Positions 35,697 through 47,836 of a stretch of DNA of 64,000 nucleotides are shown here, one piece after another (the first letter of the stretch is position 1; every line of letters begins with the position of its first letter). A model generated the notes under the pieces. The model saw only the letters and a list, made by a program, of their open reading frames with translations, did no database searches and had not been told where the DNA came from. A program made the position numbers and the translations under genes. This DNA comes from Caprella mutica (lineage: Eukaryota > Arthropoda > Malacostraca > Amphipoda > Caprellidae). The DNA lies in assembly GCA_947561585.1 (NCBI GenBank), contig CANNZV010002301.1, forward strand, positions 158,788 through 222,787, given 5' to 3'.

Positions 35697-36234
35697 CGGA
35701 CAAAAAAAAAATACAAAAAAACCGGTACAAAAAACTCCTGGTTGATATAAAGAGCATTATTCATTTTTTATTAATATGATTCTAATCATATTAATGATTA
35801 ATATATATGATTGTAGCTTTGTTCTGACTAATGAACTTATCGTAGTATTGAACAGCTGGTTAGTGTTCCAATTGAGAGTATAAGAGGCAGTAGATTTGGA
35901 ATCAAAGGATTACTAACCGTTTTTGATGTTATGTTAAATCCAATACAGTTATTTGGTCGCGAATTTATTAACAATTTGATTAAGAATGAACACATAGATG
36001 CATTTCTAAATTTGATATCCAATGGAATCTGTTGCTACACAAAATATATTTTTAATAATCACTTACAATAACTCAATATAAAAGAATTGCTAAAAGTGGA
36101 TAAAACATCGTAAATCGAAGATATTAATTATCAATAATTTTTTTTTATTATAATTTTTATTATCTTAATATGAATACTAACTATTTTGAATTATATTTTA
36201 TTTATTTTGAATTGATGGATATCTTTGTAATTTG

Positions 36235-36412
36235 AATTTGATTGTTTTAATTTGAATTGGAATTTTTAAAATTTGAATTGAAATTTTTAAAATTTGAATT
36301 GAAATTTTTTAAATTTGAATTGAAATTTTTTAAATTTGAATTGAAATTTTTTAAATTTGAATTGAAATTTTAAAAATTTGAATTGAAATTTTTTAAATTT
36401 GAATAACATTTT
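36235..36412. repeat. 20-bp AT-rich tandem repeat
   Basis: About nine copies of AATTTGAATTGAAATTTTTA with T-run length variation, in intron 1. Confidence 0.93.
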
Positions 36413-37251
36413 TTTAAACCGATTTGATCTTTTTAATTTCAATTTGAGGTTCTTTGGTTTGATGTTGATTTTATTTAATATGACAGTAAATGGGCGTAGA
36501 GCGAGACGATCTGATGTTATGGCTGTTTCAGTCTCACCTGAACACTTTTGTTTTTGGATATCTGAATGAAAAAAAATTATAGCTAAAAGAATTCACAAAT
36601 TTGCGAAGGTATTAACGTATTTTTTTTAAATATAAATTCAAATACAACTTCTAAATAATACTCTCTGCTATATTGTAGAACGACTTTTCCTTTTTCAAAT
36701 GAATCCTGTCTCGCCTCTAAAAGAAAATGTGAAGCTGCATGGAATAGAGCGTTGATAGAAGTTACACACAAAAATTGGTTTTCTATATGAAAAAATCATT
36801 TTCCAGCCAAAATTTAGCATAAGAAAAAAAATTTTCTAGCATATTTTTTCGTTTGTTCTGTTCAACTTGTATAGAGCATAGAAAATCTCAGAGCTACAGA
36901 TTATTAATAAAAAAATTCTATAGGCTATCAATCCCCTTAAAACTGCTAGATTTCACCATTTGACATGCAATAATTATAATACCATATAACGAAGTAAACG
37001 TAGAAAACATGTTCAATTAAATACTAAATATGATGTCAGTAAAAAATCCCTTAAAAGTTGATCTGCTCATGCATTAATATCCTTTGATTTAATTAATTGT
37101 TTCTTTTTTTCATTTAGTGTTAAACCTATCAACTAATTTATATGTATCTATCTTTTATGATAAATCAAATGCCTTCTTCGAACCCAAACTACATCAACCT
37201 ATAATAAGCTTGTATGGCTTTATTATTAATTCATTCAAATCCTTTTGGCAG

Positions 37252-37404
37252 AATGATGAACAATTCAATGTGATGATGAAAAGAGTGAAGACTCTTCGAG
37301 AAGTATGCCGTAAAGACACACCGGTGGAACTTATCAATCCTGAAGGTCCATCAGGAGTGACTGTAGATAATACCCAACATATGATAGTGTGTAAAAATCC
37401 TAAG
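37252..37404 (+). CDS. Carbohydrate sulfotransferase, exon 2 (residues 109-159)
   Basis: Acceptor CCTTTTGGCAG (AG 37250-37251), donor AAG/GTAAAA (37405). 51 codons, phase 0 on both sides. It encodes NDEQFNVMMKRVKTLREVCR through to TQHMIVCKNPK. The tail MIVCKNPK is the first half of the 5'-phosphosulfate-binding site (usual form C..PK..S.) which is completed in exon 3. An alternative acceptor at 37117 is open in frame with the rest but would bring in an immediate stop when joined to exon 1, so I prefer 37251. The catalytic fold begins here. Confidence 0.85.
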
Positions 37405-37481
37405 GTAAAAACAGAAATTAGTCTAATTTATTTAATTTTGATATATTATTTTAGTTTAAATTTTTAACTTTACTTTTCTAG

Positions 37482-37648
37482 GCAGCATCGAATGTTATTA
37501 AAAAATACTTCGCTAGATACTTGACTAAAACCAATGAAAATACTACAAGAAACGATGTTCTCTCAAGCATCCCTGCTGCAGTTAATCGTCAATTAAAGGA
37601 CAGGGATATGTATTTAGCGTTCCATGTTGTTCGTCACCCTTTCACAAA
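37482..37648 (+). CDS. Carbohydrate sulfotransferase, exon 3 (PAPS-binding residues 160-215)
   Basis: Separated from exon 2 by a 77-bp intron (GTAAAA...TTTTCTAG). It encodes AASNVIKKYFARYL, completing the 5'-PSB motif with S162 and K166-K167, and ends in AFHVVRHPFT, the start of the 3'-PSB motif (VRHPF.. ..S is near-invariant in this family, with R210 and S218 after joining). The donor AAA/GTGAGA leaves two bases of the split lysine codon 215, completed by the first base of exon 4. This phase match, together with the motif continuity VVRHPFTK/ILSCYLNKI, is the strongest evidence for the gene model. Confidence 0.93.
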
Positions 37649-38832
37649 GTGAGATTTGATGATATAAAGATTAGAGTGGAGTGTATTTTTTTCATTTTTT
37701 GAAGTTGGGTTTGGTAATAGTGATTTTTTTTGCACTATTGTATACAAATAAGGTATGCAAAATATTAAACTTAATCCCTCTTCATCACCCACAAGTGCCA
37801 AAAACGTAAATATGATAATAAAACATACTAATTTTAAATGAGATGTAGGCCCATTATTGTGGGGTGTAGGGGTCTTAATATTTTGAAGTTGGGGTTGGTA
37901 ATAGTGGTTTTTTTTCATTTGTGCGAGGTGTTCCACCCAGAGGTGACCAAGAACAAAAAGTTATAAAATGTAAACCAATAGAGAAAGAACCTTCTACTTT
38001 TTTATCGCTGAAGTAAATATATTATTTAATTTTTCCATCAGCGATAAAAAAATATGCAAGTGTAAACACATTTTAAGAAGAGCTTTTTTCCGCGGTGTTA
38101 AAAAGTGTGAAACAGGCCTTAACCATGCAATGGACAAGCGAAGAACGAATATTCAGAGTGAAAACTTCAATGAGATCAAAATGTAACTGAAGTTGTTCAA
38201 TTTCCAAATAGTTTCCGAGGAAGAAGTTTGCACACCCTCTATTAAAATGGCTATTAATACAATTTTTTCCTTTTATTCACTGCCTTTTAGTAAGTAAAAT
38301 CACAGAGTTAGCTCTAAGAATAAACTTTGCGCAATGACAAAAATAATCACCCTCACTCTTTGCTTACCTGTTCTTAAACTATGTCCATCAGTTCAAAAAT
38401 GTTTTTACTTGTTAATAGTACAATTAGAGGCGAAGAAAAAGAGACCAAGCTTTAGTTTTTTCGTCCATTGGCTAACAATTTACAAGTATTTTAAAAAGCG
38501 GAAACATTTTTGTGGCCCATACTGTATACTGTGCTAAGTTTATGTTCTAAATTCAATAGCAGAATTCCAATTCGAGACACAAATGCGCTTTACTTCTCAG
38601 ACAAAAATTCTCGAAAAAGTAACTTTTAACTCTCATAGTAAATTGATTCAATCCTTGAAATGAATTGAATTAACTAAGGCTTGACGACATACCACATCAT
38701 AGAGTTGTTTTTATCACACATAGAAACATGGATATAGTCCAACAAACTCTTGTAATAAATTGATTCAAAGCATAAATTGATGACCATTAAATATGACTTG
38801 TGTACAATTAATAGTCTTTGATATTTTTTCAG

Positions 38833-39202
38833 AATCTTGTCATGCTACCTCAACAAAATCATCAGATCAAAATATTACAGCGACTACTATGAAAAACTTT
38901 ACAAACGAATGTTTGAATTTTCTACCATGTCTCCGACCGAAGTCAGTAAAATTATGGATAAACTATTGCCTGAAAATCAAAGAAAGACTTTCAACTGTCC
39001 TCGACCAATCAAAACCCAGAAGAAGTGGACATTGAAAGAAAATCTGAAGGTACCTTCGCTCAGAGGGTTTGTCTTGGGGATTATAGAGACTACTTTAGAA
39101 CATCATGGAAACACGAAGGACCTTTTTGAAGAAGACGGTCACCATCGACTGCAAGGTATGTCGTGCAGTGCCTGCAAAATGGAGTACGACCTTGTTGTTA
39201 AG
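38833..39202 (+). CDS. Carbohydrate sulfotransferase, exon 4 (residues 216-338)
   Basis: Acceptor ATTTTTTCAG, donor AAG/GTGAGA. After the split lysine it reads ILSCYLNKIIRSKYYSDYYE, giving the 3'-PSB serine (S218) and the following NKI helix. It then has a charged middle part (KLLPENQRKTF, KTQKKWTLKENL) and VPSLRGFVLGIIETTLEHHG, corresponding to the family's 'tF..Fl.yl' helix, then HHRLQGMSCSACKMEYDLVV, which fits the usual 'H..P....C.pC...YD.i.k' block with two cysteines. Ends in phase 0. The intron before it (37649-38832) holds two diverged direct repeats containing TTGAAGTTGGGGTTGGTAAT but no element that I could classify. Confidence 0.93.
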
Positions 39203-41173
39203 GTGAGATCTAAGTTAATGAATAGTTCAATCTAAAATTTATTATTTATTAGGGACTGTTTCCTAGAAAAAATTATTAATTAATATATTAATTTGCAACT
39301 TTCTTATTAATTGATTACCATGTAATGTAATTTTACTTTACCGCCTCTCCCCCACTTCATTTGGAATAAGTTTCAAATATTTGTAAATTTGACCTATTCC
39401 GATTAATATCATTTTCAGGTAGTAAACTATCCATTCTTTGCTCAATTTTTGAGAGTTCCTTTGAAAATTTAAATTTGAAATTCGTATTACTATATCTCAA
39501 AGCTATATCTAAGACTTCTATGTCATTAATAATAAGAATAATATAAAGCTAAAATACAATAAAAGATATAGTGCAGACGCGGTTTATTATACATATTCAA
39601 ATACTGAAACAAATTATGTCTCAACTTACACTGAACTGTCAAATATTTACTATTATATATGCTAGCTAATTATGAGCGTTTCAAGCATATACTAAACATG
39701 GAATAGAGCAGATTTAGATAGTCTCTTATACTATACATTTATTGGTAGCCGGTGAATTGCTCGAAAACAATTGCTCGAAAGACAATAGCTAGAAAACAAA
39801 AGCTCGAAAAACAATTGCTCGAAAGACAATTGCTAGAAAACAATAGCTCGAAAAACAATTGCTCGAATGAACAATTGCTCGAAAGACAATTGCTCGAAAA
39901 ATAATTGCTCGAACGAACAATTAACCGAAAGAACAATTACTCGAATGAACAATTACTCGAATGAACAATTACTCGAATGAACAATTGCTAGAATAATTAA
40001 TCGTTCAGATAGTATAAAATAAATGAAATGCAGTTATTATTAATTACCAATTAGAAACAAGGACGATTAGGTGCAGTTAATCGAAGAGAATCTACCTCAT
40101 TATTAACCTACTTTCAGCAATATTTATGTAATTAAAAATGGCTCAAATTTTGGATAGTCACTTGCTTAATGTAAAAGAAGAAGAAAAGTCAACCAGATAA
40201 GAGCTACCGAAAAGGGCACCAATACCAGAGGTCATTTTAAATGTGTCTGGAACAGTTCCCAGAGCCCGAGTTGCTAAAACCTAACTAACCTAACCTAGCC
40301 CCGAAAACATCTCGTTGAAGCCCAGTGTGAGTGACAAAAAAACAAAAATTACTGTACCCAAAATTGGTGCAGTATTCCTTTTCAATAAAAAAAATCAGGA
40401 AGATAATAATTTAAAAAAGTATTATGATTGATAGTAAATAACGATGAAAAATATCATATGCAGTTATTATAAATTACTAATTAGATACCAGACGATTAGG
40501 TGGAGCTAATTGAAGTGATCCAACTTTATGACTATCTGTCTTGGATCTTTTCTGTTTGCTGATCGCATTTGAAAATAATGAAATTAATGCAAATAATATT
40601 ATATCATGGATACGCGTTGTTATTCAATGAAATGGTAATGATTTGGAGAAAACTTAAAAATCGATTTAATAATTTAAATAACGAGTAAAAATTTATTCTT
40701 ATATGATCGAAAATGTGAAACCGTCCGTTAACTAAGAACTTACCCCATTTTTCAACAGATCTGCCTACAAATCAGCATAATGCCGATTTTGTCAAGGAAA
40801 TTTTCATTATAGCTGTATTATTAATATTATTTTAGCGCCCAGAAAACAGAAACTTTTTTGAATACATTATTTAATAATAAAAAGTCTGTATTTTTCTAAC
40901 TGAGTAGTTCAATTTTAGAAGTGACAACCTATGATACCATTATTTTTTATTATATTATTTCCATTATTTTCAAATGCACCCAGCAAACAGAAAAGATCTT
41001 CTGTCTTTTGTTAATTTGAACACTGAGCAATTTGATCAATCGACCAAATTGATCATTTGAGAAATTGATTATATGAGCAATTGTTTTCGAGCAATTTACC
41101 TAGAACCACATTTATTGTTTATAATTATTATCTATTAACCAATAATGTTCATTAATTGTATGTCAATTTCTAG
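39203..41173 (+). other. Sulfotransferase intron 4
   Basis: GTGAGA to TTTCTAG, 1.97 kb, containing the GCTCGAAA minisatellite (39755-39995). The outer edge of the inverted duplication lies only 37 bp upstream of its acceptor. Confidence 0.7.
39755..39995. repeat. ~15-bp tandem repeat (aacaattgctcgaaaga)
   Basis: About 16 copies of AACAATTGCTCGAAAGA-like units of 14-17 bp with GAATG/GAAAG variants; in intron 4. Scattered related words (GAGCAATTTGATCAATCGAC) appear again at 41020-41100 beside the duplication edge. Confidence 0.92.
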
Positions 41174-41461
41174 ACGGAGACATTGCGAGAAGATTTCCTC
41201 TTCATCGAGAATATCATGAACCTACCACCCATGTATGACATGCAGATGAACGATTGGGCAAAACAAGAACGCGTAATATATAAAAAACCAAACGTTGAAA
41301 ATGAAACTGAAGTACTAATCAATGGATCAAATATGAGAAAAACCTACGGGGAGTACATGAGTGAACTGTTCAAAACTGATTTCGATTTGTTGTACACGGC
41401 ATATTTTTCAGATTTCGCAGCCTTTGACTATGATCCGTGTTATGATTTGGAAATTGAATAA
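41174..41461 (+). CDS. Carbohydrate sulfotransferase, exon 5 and stop (residues 339-433)
   Basis: Acceptor TCAATTTCTAG, 95 codons, TAA at 41459-41461. It starts TETLREDFLFIENIMNLPPM, continues with the family's 'g.fEtl..D' strand after the YDLVVK of exon 4, and ends with LYTAYFSDFAAFDYDPCYD, which corresponds to the conserved C-terminal 'Y..DF..F.Y' pattern. NGSNMRK contains a possible N-glycosylation site. The exon lies inside the left arm of the inverted duplication; its twin is at 58296-58583 on the other strand with nine amino-acid differences. The gene ends here, with polyadenylation candidates downstream. Confidence 0.92.
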   Translation, partial: TETLREDFLFIENIMNLPPMYDMQMNDWAKQERVIYKKPNVENETEVLINGSNMRKTYGEYMSELFKTDFDLLYTAYFSDFAAFDYDPCYDLEIE

Positions 41462-41804
41462 TGAATGGCACAAGAAAATGATTGTATTTTCCTTAACAGT
41501 AATCGACAATTATAACTAGCGGATTAAATAAGATGATAGTTTGTTTAATTAGTTAATTTGTTAAATTTTGTTTGTTCAATTAATTAATTTGTTTTATTTT
41601 GTTTGTTTAATTTTATTAATATATTGATAATGCTAAAATTATCTATATGCATAATTGTATATGTATAATGAATATAGGCAAATATCATAATGTAAGGTAG
41701 GTATGAGACATTATATAATAATCACCCTATATACTAATACACAGTGTGTCTTTGTCTGTTGGTTGGTTGGATGGTTGCAAGAAAAATGTCACGCTTTAAC
41801 ATTT

Positions 41805-41810
41805 AATAAA
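41805..41810 (+). promoter_or_regulatory. Candidate polyadenylation signal (AATAAA)
   Basis: First canonical AATAAA in a reasonable position, about 345 bp after the sulfotransferase stop. An earlier non-canonical TTAAATAAG is at ~41524; at the same place the right-arm copy reads AAATAAATAAAG. AT-rich context makes chance matches common. Confidence 0.3.
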
Positions 41811-41849
41811 TATATAATAAATATAATTTTTAACATAATTATTTTTTTC

Positions 41850-42030
41850 ACTCAATATTTTTTGACTCAAATTTTTGTGGCTCAAATTTTTTTGACAAAA
41901 ATTTTTGTGGCTCCAATTTTGTTAACTCATTTATTTGACTCATTTTTTTGTCTCATTATTAGACTCAAATTTTTTTGACTCAAGTTTTTTACACTCAAAT
42001 TTTTTTGACTCACTTTTTTTCAATCAAGCT
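41850..42030. repeat. T-rich tandem repeat (tttttttgactcaaa)
   Basis: Degenerate 15-17-bp units of GACTCAAATTTTTTT with GGCTCAAATTTTTTTGAC variants. This piece appears to be absent or replaced in the right arm. Confidence 0.8.
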
Positions 42031-42526
42031 ATTTTTATAATATATTCTTTAGATATATATAATTTTAATTTATATGACATTTTTCTTTTACTATCAATCG
42101 GAAACCCATTAATTATAACCCATTAAGTTTAATGAAAAATACACTAGTAATAAGGAAATATTAAGGAGAAATCAGAGGCCACAGCATTTCCGGGTATGAA
42201 TAGACATTCAGAATATTGCAGAATATTATTATTATTATTTTTCTTTGCTGTCAGGAATATGTTTGCAGAAGGTGTTTATCTCTGTATATGGGGATTGTAT
42301 TATTGAATAGTTGACTATAAAGTATTCGAATATAGAGTGAATGAATATGATTATCAAAGAATAATGTAGCAAATGACATTATTTTGATTACCAAAACCAA
42401 AATTTTATTTAAATCCAACAAATATAAATATTTTGGTTGAGAAAAATATATTTTACCAAATAAAGTTTTGTCTTCTTTGTTTAGGATGAAATAATATATT
42501 ATCATAAAGCCTTTCTTTCAGATTAT

Positions 42527-42926
42527 TAACCACAGAATTACCCACACACCACACAATTACCCACACTCCACACAATTACCCACACACCACACAATTACCC
42601 ACACACCACACAATTACCCACACACCACACAATTACCCACACTCCACACAATTACCCACACATCACACAATTATCCACACTCCACACAATTACCCACACA
42701 CCACACAATTACCCACACACCACACAATTACCCACACTCCACACAATTACCCACACTCCACACAATTACCCACACACCACACAATTATCCACACTCCACA
42801 CAATTACCCACACACCACACAATTACCCACACACCACACAATTACCCACACTCCACACAATTACCCACACTCCACACAATTACCCACACACAATACAATT
42901 ACCCACACACCACACAATACCCAAAC
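42527..42926. repeat. 19-bp minisatellite, left-arm allele
   Basis: About 21 copies of CACACAATTACCCACACHC, in which the last variable base gives CACACC or CACTCC. The homologous array in the right arm (56046-57369) has about 70 copies, so the array changed length after the duplication. Confidence 0.97.
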
Positions 42927-44629
42927 CACTTACCGCCCGTCAACGACAAGATAAAAGTAGTAGGTTAGTGCACACGATGTGTCACAGGCAGAAACCATCG
43001 GCTACAAAAACTGGAAAGATTCAAGCTGTGAATAAATTTTACCCCGTGGAGCGAGATTATTGAATGGAGATTGAGAATAAGAAGTGGAAATATTGTTAGG
43101 TAGTTGTAGTTACTTGCATAACAGAACTGGAAAAAAAGTACAATATATGCATTTGTGAATTGATTCAATGAACATAAACTGTTAGTAGTTGAGTGGGATT
43201 TTGTTATCAAGTTTAAATGTATGTGTATTAGTTTGATTTAAATGAATTAGATTGTATAAACAGGTGCAAGTAACTGTTTATAAATGTTCGATTGTAAACA
43301 TATATAAACAATTAATTACGATTATAATTCTAAATGAATTGACGTTACACTTACAGTTTAACTTGCATTACCATTAAAATTTAACTCATTTTACAATTAC
43401 AATTTAATTTGTGTTACAATTTAAATGTAACTCATGTTTCAATTATAATTTAAAGACTTCATTTCATGACAAAGTTAATCGATTACCCCACCAATCTAGC
43501 TTTTGCTTACCAATCAAAATTACTGCACAGTTCTTGATAGCTCCAATCAAACTATTTTGCAAGTCATTGGCCATGCAGCTTATACCCCAATTCAAACTTT
43601 GAATGCAGAAACCAATAATGTGAACCTAACCCATATTAAATGAATAATTGGTTGACGCGTTAGACAACTCTCTTGGTTGTTAGATAAATATTTTCTATCT
43701 AATAAAAATATGTTCACAAAGAGCATCCAGCCCCAGCAACAAGGACACATTGTGCCAACATGGGCACTAGATGGTTAGATGGGCAAGAGATGGCAGACTG
43801 AGAAGTAGCCTAGAAATTACATGAGGAAAATGTGGTTTTCCATTCTCATGGAATGTTACCTTTGGAGAAGGTTGGTTCAATGTGGCGAATCCATCTCATT
43901 GAATTGTTATATTGGCCCAACCTGATTAATATATAGCGTATCAACATTAATGGCTGAAACTTGATAAACATATTGGCAACCTGTTGGACCAAGATGTTTT
44001 CAACATAACAGCCCAAGATGTGACCAATAAGACCAATGTTGGCCTATTTTACAATAAAACACACAGTACCAATACGATTAGTCAACCTAGTGTCCGCATG
44101 GGCCCCTTTAAGTATATCACCCGTTATATATTATACACACCTGTTCTTTTACTCGTCGCACACGTAATATGAAGTGAAATGTTTGTCTTCATAATGAAAT
44201 ATATTTACCTGTAGCTTTTATTCAATAAATCAACATCAATGGTCTCCCATGCGAATTAAGTCAAGTGAATAAATACAAAACAGAATTACTTCTGAAGGTT
44301 TTATTCAGTCATGCACATTTAATTGATAGAATATATTTTCAATATGATAGAAAAGAATTTCTGATACCGCTTTACGTTGTAAATGTTGAAGTTCATGCAG
44401 TAAAATATGCACCTTCAGTATTTTCAACATTACAGTATTGATGGTTATTTTTGGAGGTAAGGAAATTTATTGTGGGGCTCTTGAAAATATCTTATTCAAT
44501 AATTTTCTTTATTTAAAATTAAATTGTTCTTGTTGTAAGTGTAAATTATTGTCTTAAAAGATACTTCATTTTTCATCAAACCGGTTTTCATTCTCTTTTT
44601 AAGTTCTCAAATATGATCACAACAACAAT

Positions 44630-44770
44630 AAAGGAGATGGTTCCTGGACATTGACCAATCGGCCCACAAAATTTCAGGCAATTTGGTTCAATAATTTTTG
44701 AGTAATAAGAATAACAAGATGAGGAATAAATGTCACCTAAAACATCACCTTCTGCATCTGCAAAGGTAAT
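44630..44770 (+). repeat. Repeat R2 copy in left arm
   Basis: GGTTCCTGGACATTGACCAA, TTCAGGCAATTTGGTTCAAT and AACAAGATGAGGAATAAATG, ending in CACCTTCTGCATCTGCAAAG. It matches the last subunit and tail of the repeat nested in the mariner element (26270-26530). It is present in both arms (54050-54190), so it was inserted before the duplication. Confidence 0.75.
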
Positions 44771-45359
44771 AAAGGATAATAATAAGTTTGATATTCACCT
44801 AAACTTCCCCCCAGTATATCAGCCTTACTTTATTTACTTAATAATAACCAGACACATCTCAGGCTTAGAATGCAGAGGAAGATGGATGACTTAAAAGGTA
44901 TTAATTTAACACAAGATTGAAACAGATGGAGCTGATGTTCTAAAGCAAACATTAATTTAATGCAATTAGTCTCCCATGTTTCAAGACCAGACACAAACAT
45001 ATACGTATCTAAGTCAATCTAACGAGGGAATTTGCACAAACTCATATCTAAAAATAATAGTTTGCGAGGATTATATCATACATATTATAGTTACATTAAC
45101 GGAGATACCCAGTGAGGAAGTAATAATTGGAATATTGAAAATCAAAATTGGACCTCACATAGTTTTTCATTGCACAACTTTAACCTGTTCTATGATAAAT
45201 ATTTTGTTTCTAAATATTTGTAACTTTGAGAAATAGCACACAGATAGGTTCCTATACTTATGGATTCAATAGATGTAATTCGTGAATTATCATGTACTGA
45301 TGTATGTATTCATTATTCATCTCAATTAGCATGTTGAATATCTAAAATCTCTCGTCTGT

Positions 45360-45838
45360 TTATCCACAGTTATACAATAATAGAGAACAATATGCAGACA
45401 GACCACCAACAAGGACACAACTAAAAGGAAAAACCTCCATTGCGAAAATATTTGTCTGCTCCATCTTGAATGTCCCGTAAAAAGTAACGACACGTTTATA
45501 GTTTGATGGAAGTGTCACAGATATTCCATCCTTCTCAATATTCAGCTTCCAGAAAACCAAAGCACATAACCAGAGCTGTCGAATTGCCTTGGCAAAAGAA
45601 AATGTACTTTTATTCAATTGCATTTCTCTACAATCACGGGAAAGTGTTGCATGCGGTGATATATTGTATTTGCTTTAGAAATTTCACAAATGTCTATATG
45701 CCGATAGTATTTAGAATTTGGTGCTGAATATGAATGATTTGAAAAATACAGGAGATAGACAATCGTGTTTGATGAAACCTCTTCACCACAATTAACTTTT
45801 TTCATTGGCAGTATGCCTATGGATATAAATATATACAT
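45360..45838 (-). other. Unassigned ORF cluster conserved between the two arms
   Basis: Two - strand frames (74 codons, starting MYIFISIGILPMKKVNCG, and 87 codons, starting MQLNKSTFSFAKAIRQLWL) overlap by ten bases and recur in the right arm at 50349-50573 and 50564-50809 with only a few replacements. A + strand frame over 45503-45727 is identical in both arms. No domain is recognised, and two overlapping strands cannot both be coding. The conservation is what young duplicate arms would show anyway. Confidence 0.25.
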
Positions 45839-47597
45839 TTTTAGTATTCAGGGGAATCAGTGTATTCCGTGACATTTTTTTATTAAATCTATCGTCTAAG
45901 ATCAATAATATTATTTATGTTAATACTGAAATTATACAGGATTATTATAATTGCAAACACTGATGAAATATGAGATAAATAAGTATAAATTTCACTTGTA
46001 TATCATTTCGAATAATTTTTCATTCAGTAATTATCCAATAATTCTTATTTAAATCTACGTACATGATTTCTCTTTACAATGTGAAAGCTATAAAAAATAA
46101 CTTACAGTTTTAAATGGAATAAATATTTAAATCCAAAGAAAAATTGTAAGTTTGCTGCCTTGTCATGCTAGAAAATCGAAGATTTTATAAGTTCATTCAC
46201 TTCATGATATGGAAAATATTTTTTCAATATCGCTATTTCTTTTTAATGATATACATAAATGTTTGCTCAAAACAACACCGTGGCTCTTTTATCCATAAGA
46301 ACATTGCGACATATACTTTCTATAGCGTTTCCTTATATCCAATTTTTCCTTATATCCAACTAAATTAATAAACACACGAGGGAAATTATTAGTATAGATT
46401 ACAGATCGCGATCGATACTTCCTACTGTGATCAGTGAAAATGAATTGCCATTGTTCTAAGATTAATAATCTTACGATATGACACATCACTGTGTGCATTA
46501 TCTAAATTACTAGTTTTTCTTCAGTTCTTGTTCATTGTGAATAAGACTATTTATCACCCTGTTGAACATATCCCTTCCATTGTTTGTACAAAGCTCACAC
46601 TAACTTTGCTATTGTGTGTGTAGACTGATGGAGCGTTCGATAAAACCAATCGATGGGTCAATTCAGCAAAAGAGTCAGGAGTTCAAGTTGAGTTTTTGAG
46701 CTTGATTCTTTTGAAACACGACCAGTTAGAGATTTCTACGCTTCTTTAATTCTGTTGAGTTTAATTACCTAAATCTAATTAATTTTGAGAATAATCATGA
46801 AAGCGAAGTTTAATCTGCAGGATAATCTAATACTAGATAATTATATATATTGTAACTTTTTGTTAATAAATGCATGTTTTACTTAAATGTTCATATCCGT
46901 ATTTCATTTGAGACCATTTTAATTACAGCCAAATTAACTGATGTTGTTGAGTCAAATATTAATCTGGCTAATTGCAATTCCAATTTGAATGGAGTACCCC
47001 TGAATCGTACGTGTTATTTGTTCTGACTATATTATTAAGTCAGGATTGAACTTAATATATGATGCCATGCATCGATGGTGCTTTTGGATAAATCTCATTT
47101 CCAGATTGAAAATTATCGACGTTTAAGTAAGGACCCCTCTTAATCTTCTATGGCCCAACCATATAGTTTGCCCTGTGTTCAGGTATTGTTAATTTTTATT
47201 GTCAAATTCCTATTTCAAATGGTCGTATTTTGAAAAATTCATATCTTTATTCTAAAGAATAAAGGAATTACTCTAATATTGTTTAAACTTTTGAGCGACC
47301 GACACTCATAATATATATTTCAAATCATATATTCTCCATTGAATTTTTAAAGTTTTTTTAAATTCACAGTTACGCACTATAGCTTGCATATATTCAATTT
47401 CTATTTTTATTAATATTTCTTATTGATTTTATATTCCAATATGGATAATAAAAAACTATCTTCACGTGTCTGACTGTTGTGAATTATTCATAAAAGTTTT
47501 AACTTTACCTAACTAGAAGCAATTCTATCGAGTTTGATTCAGAAAATGTTCCACACAATTTTTGAAGTCAGAGTTATAGTATTTTCTATACATGTTA

Positions 47598-47836
47598 CAG
47601 TAGAGCTCCAGAATGAATTTATGTATAGTGACTATACATAATAGAATGCTGAATAAGGGTGTAGTTTCTATAGTGAACAAATTTGGCATAAAGAAGCCAT
47701 CATTTTTCTAAAACTGATGACTGTTCATGACAGACTAAAGAAAGTTTGTTCACTTTATACATATATAGAGGCTAATTCCTTAATCTGAATTTTACATTCA
47801 CTATACAGGATTTTTGTTATAGCGTAGTTTTAACTG
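47598..47836. mobile_element. MITE family A, copy 2 (pogo/Tigger-like ends)
   Basis: Begins CAGTAGAGCTCCAGAATGAA and ends GTTTTAACTG, both next to TA (47596-47597 and 47837-47838). The ends pair as CAGTxxAxCT, which is reminiscent of pogo-type elements. The interior GTGAACAAATTTGGCATAAA matches the element at 8775-9000. 239 bp, no ORF. Confidence 0.7.

Larger units (their letters stand above)
33712..37251 (+). other. Sulfotransferase intron 1
   Basis: 3.5 kb with GTACGT at the start and TTTTGGCAG at the end. It contains a foldback element (34270-34850), a C-rich minisatellite (35405-35696) and an AATTTGAATT repeat (36235-36412). A G/C-rich patch at 34940-35060 has two diverged copies of a GGACAGGAGTGCGTACT-type segment. 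Confidence 0.65.
41137..46347 (+). repeat. Left arm of a large inverted duplication
   Basis: Matches the reverse complement of 49832-58620. The outer edge is sharp: homology begins at AACCAATAATGTTCATTAAT (41137). The inner edge is near CCTTATATCCAATTTT (46346). Shared content in order: sulfotransferase exon 5, a TGTGGGTAATTG minisatellite, a segment encoding MIIYYFILNKEDKTLFGKIY on one strand, several unassigned ORFs and a copy of repeat R2. The arms look about 90-97% identical by eye, with many indels. The left arm lacks the nested inverted-repeat elements of the right arm. Confidence 0.93.

Noticed and set aside
35348..35779. GYLAGERGIALFF / QYPSPQPNTLRPKK repeat ORFs
   Set aside because: By-products of the ~46-bp intronic minisatellite; A-run length changes shift the frame between copies.
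37117..37467. Using the full open frame from 37117 as sulfotransferase exon 2
   Set aside because: Joining the 37117 acceptor to exon 1 gives a stop at once; the acceptor at 37250-37251 keeps phase and motif continuity.
42527..42926. CRISPR array
   Set aside because: Units are contiguous with no spacers; it is a simple minisatellite. The same applies to all other arrays here.
45503..45727. Gene on the strength of an identical 74-residue frame in both arms
   Set aside because: Only two base differences exist over the segment, both happening to be silent; the overlapping opposite frame is almost as well kept, so selection is not shown.
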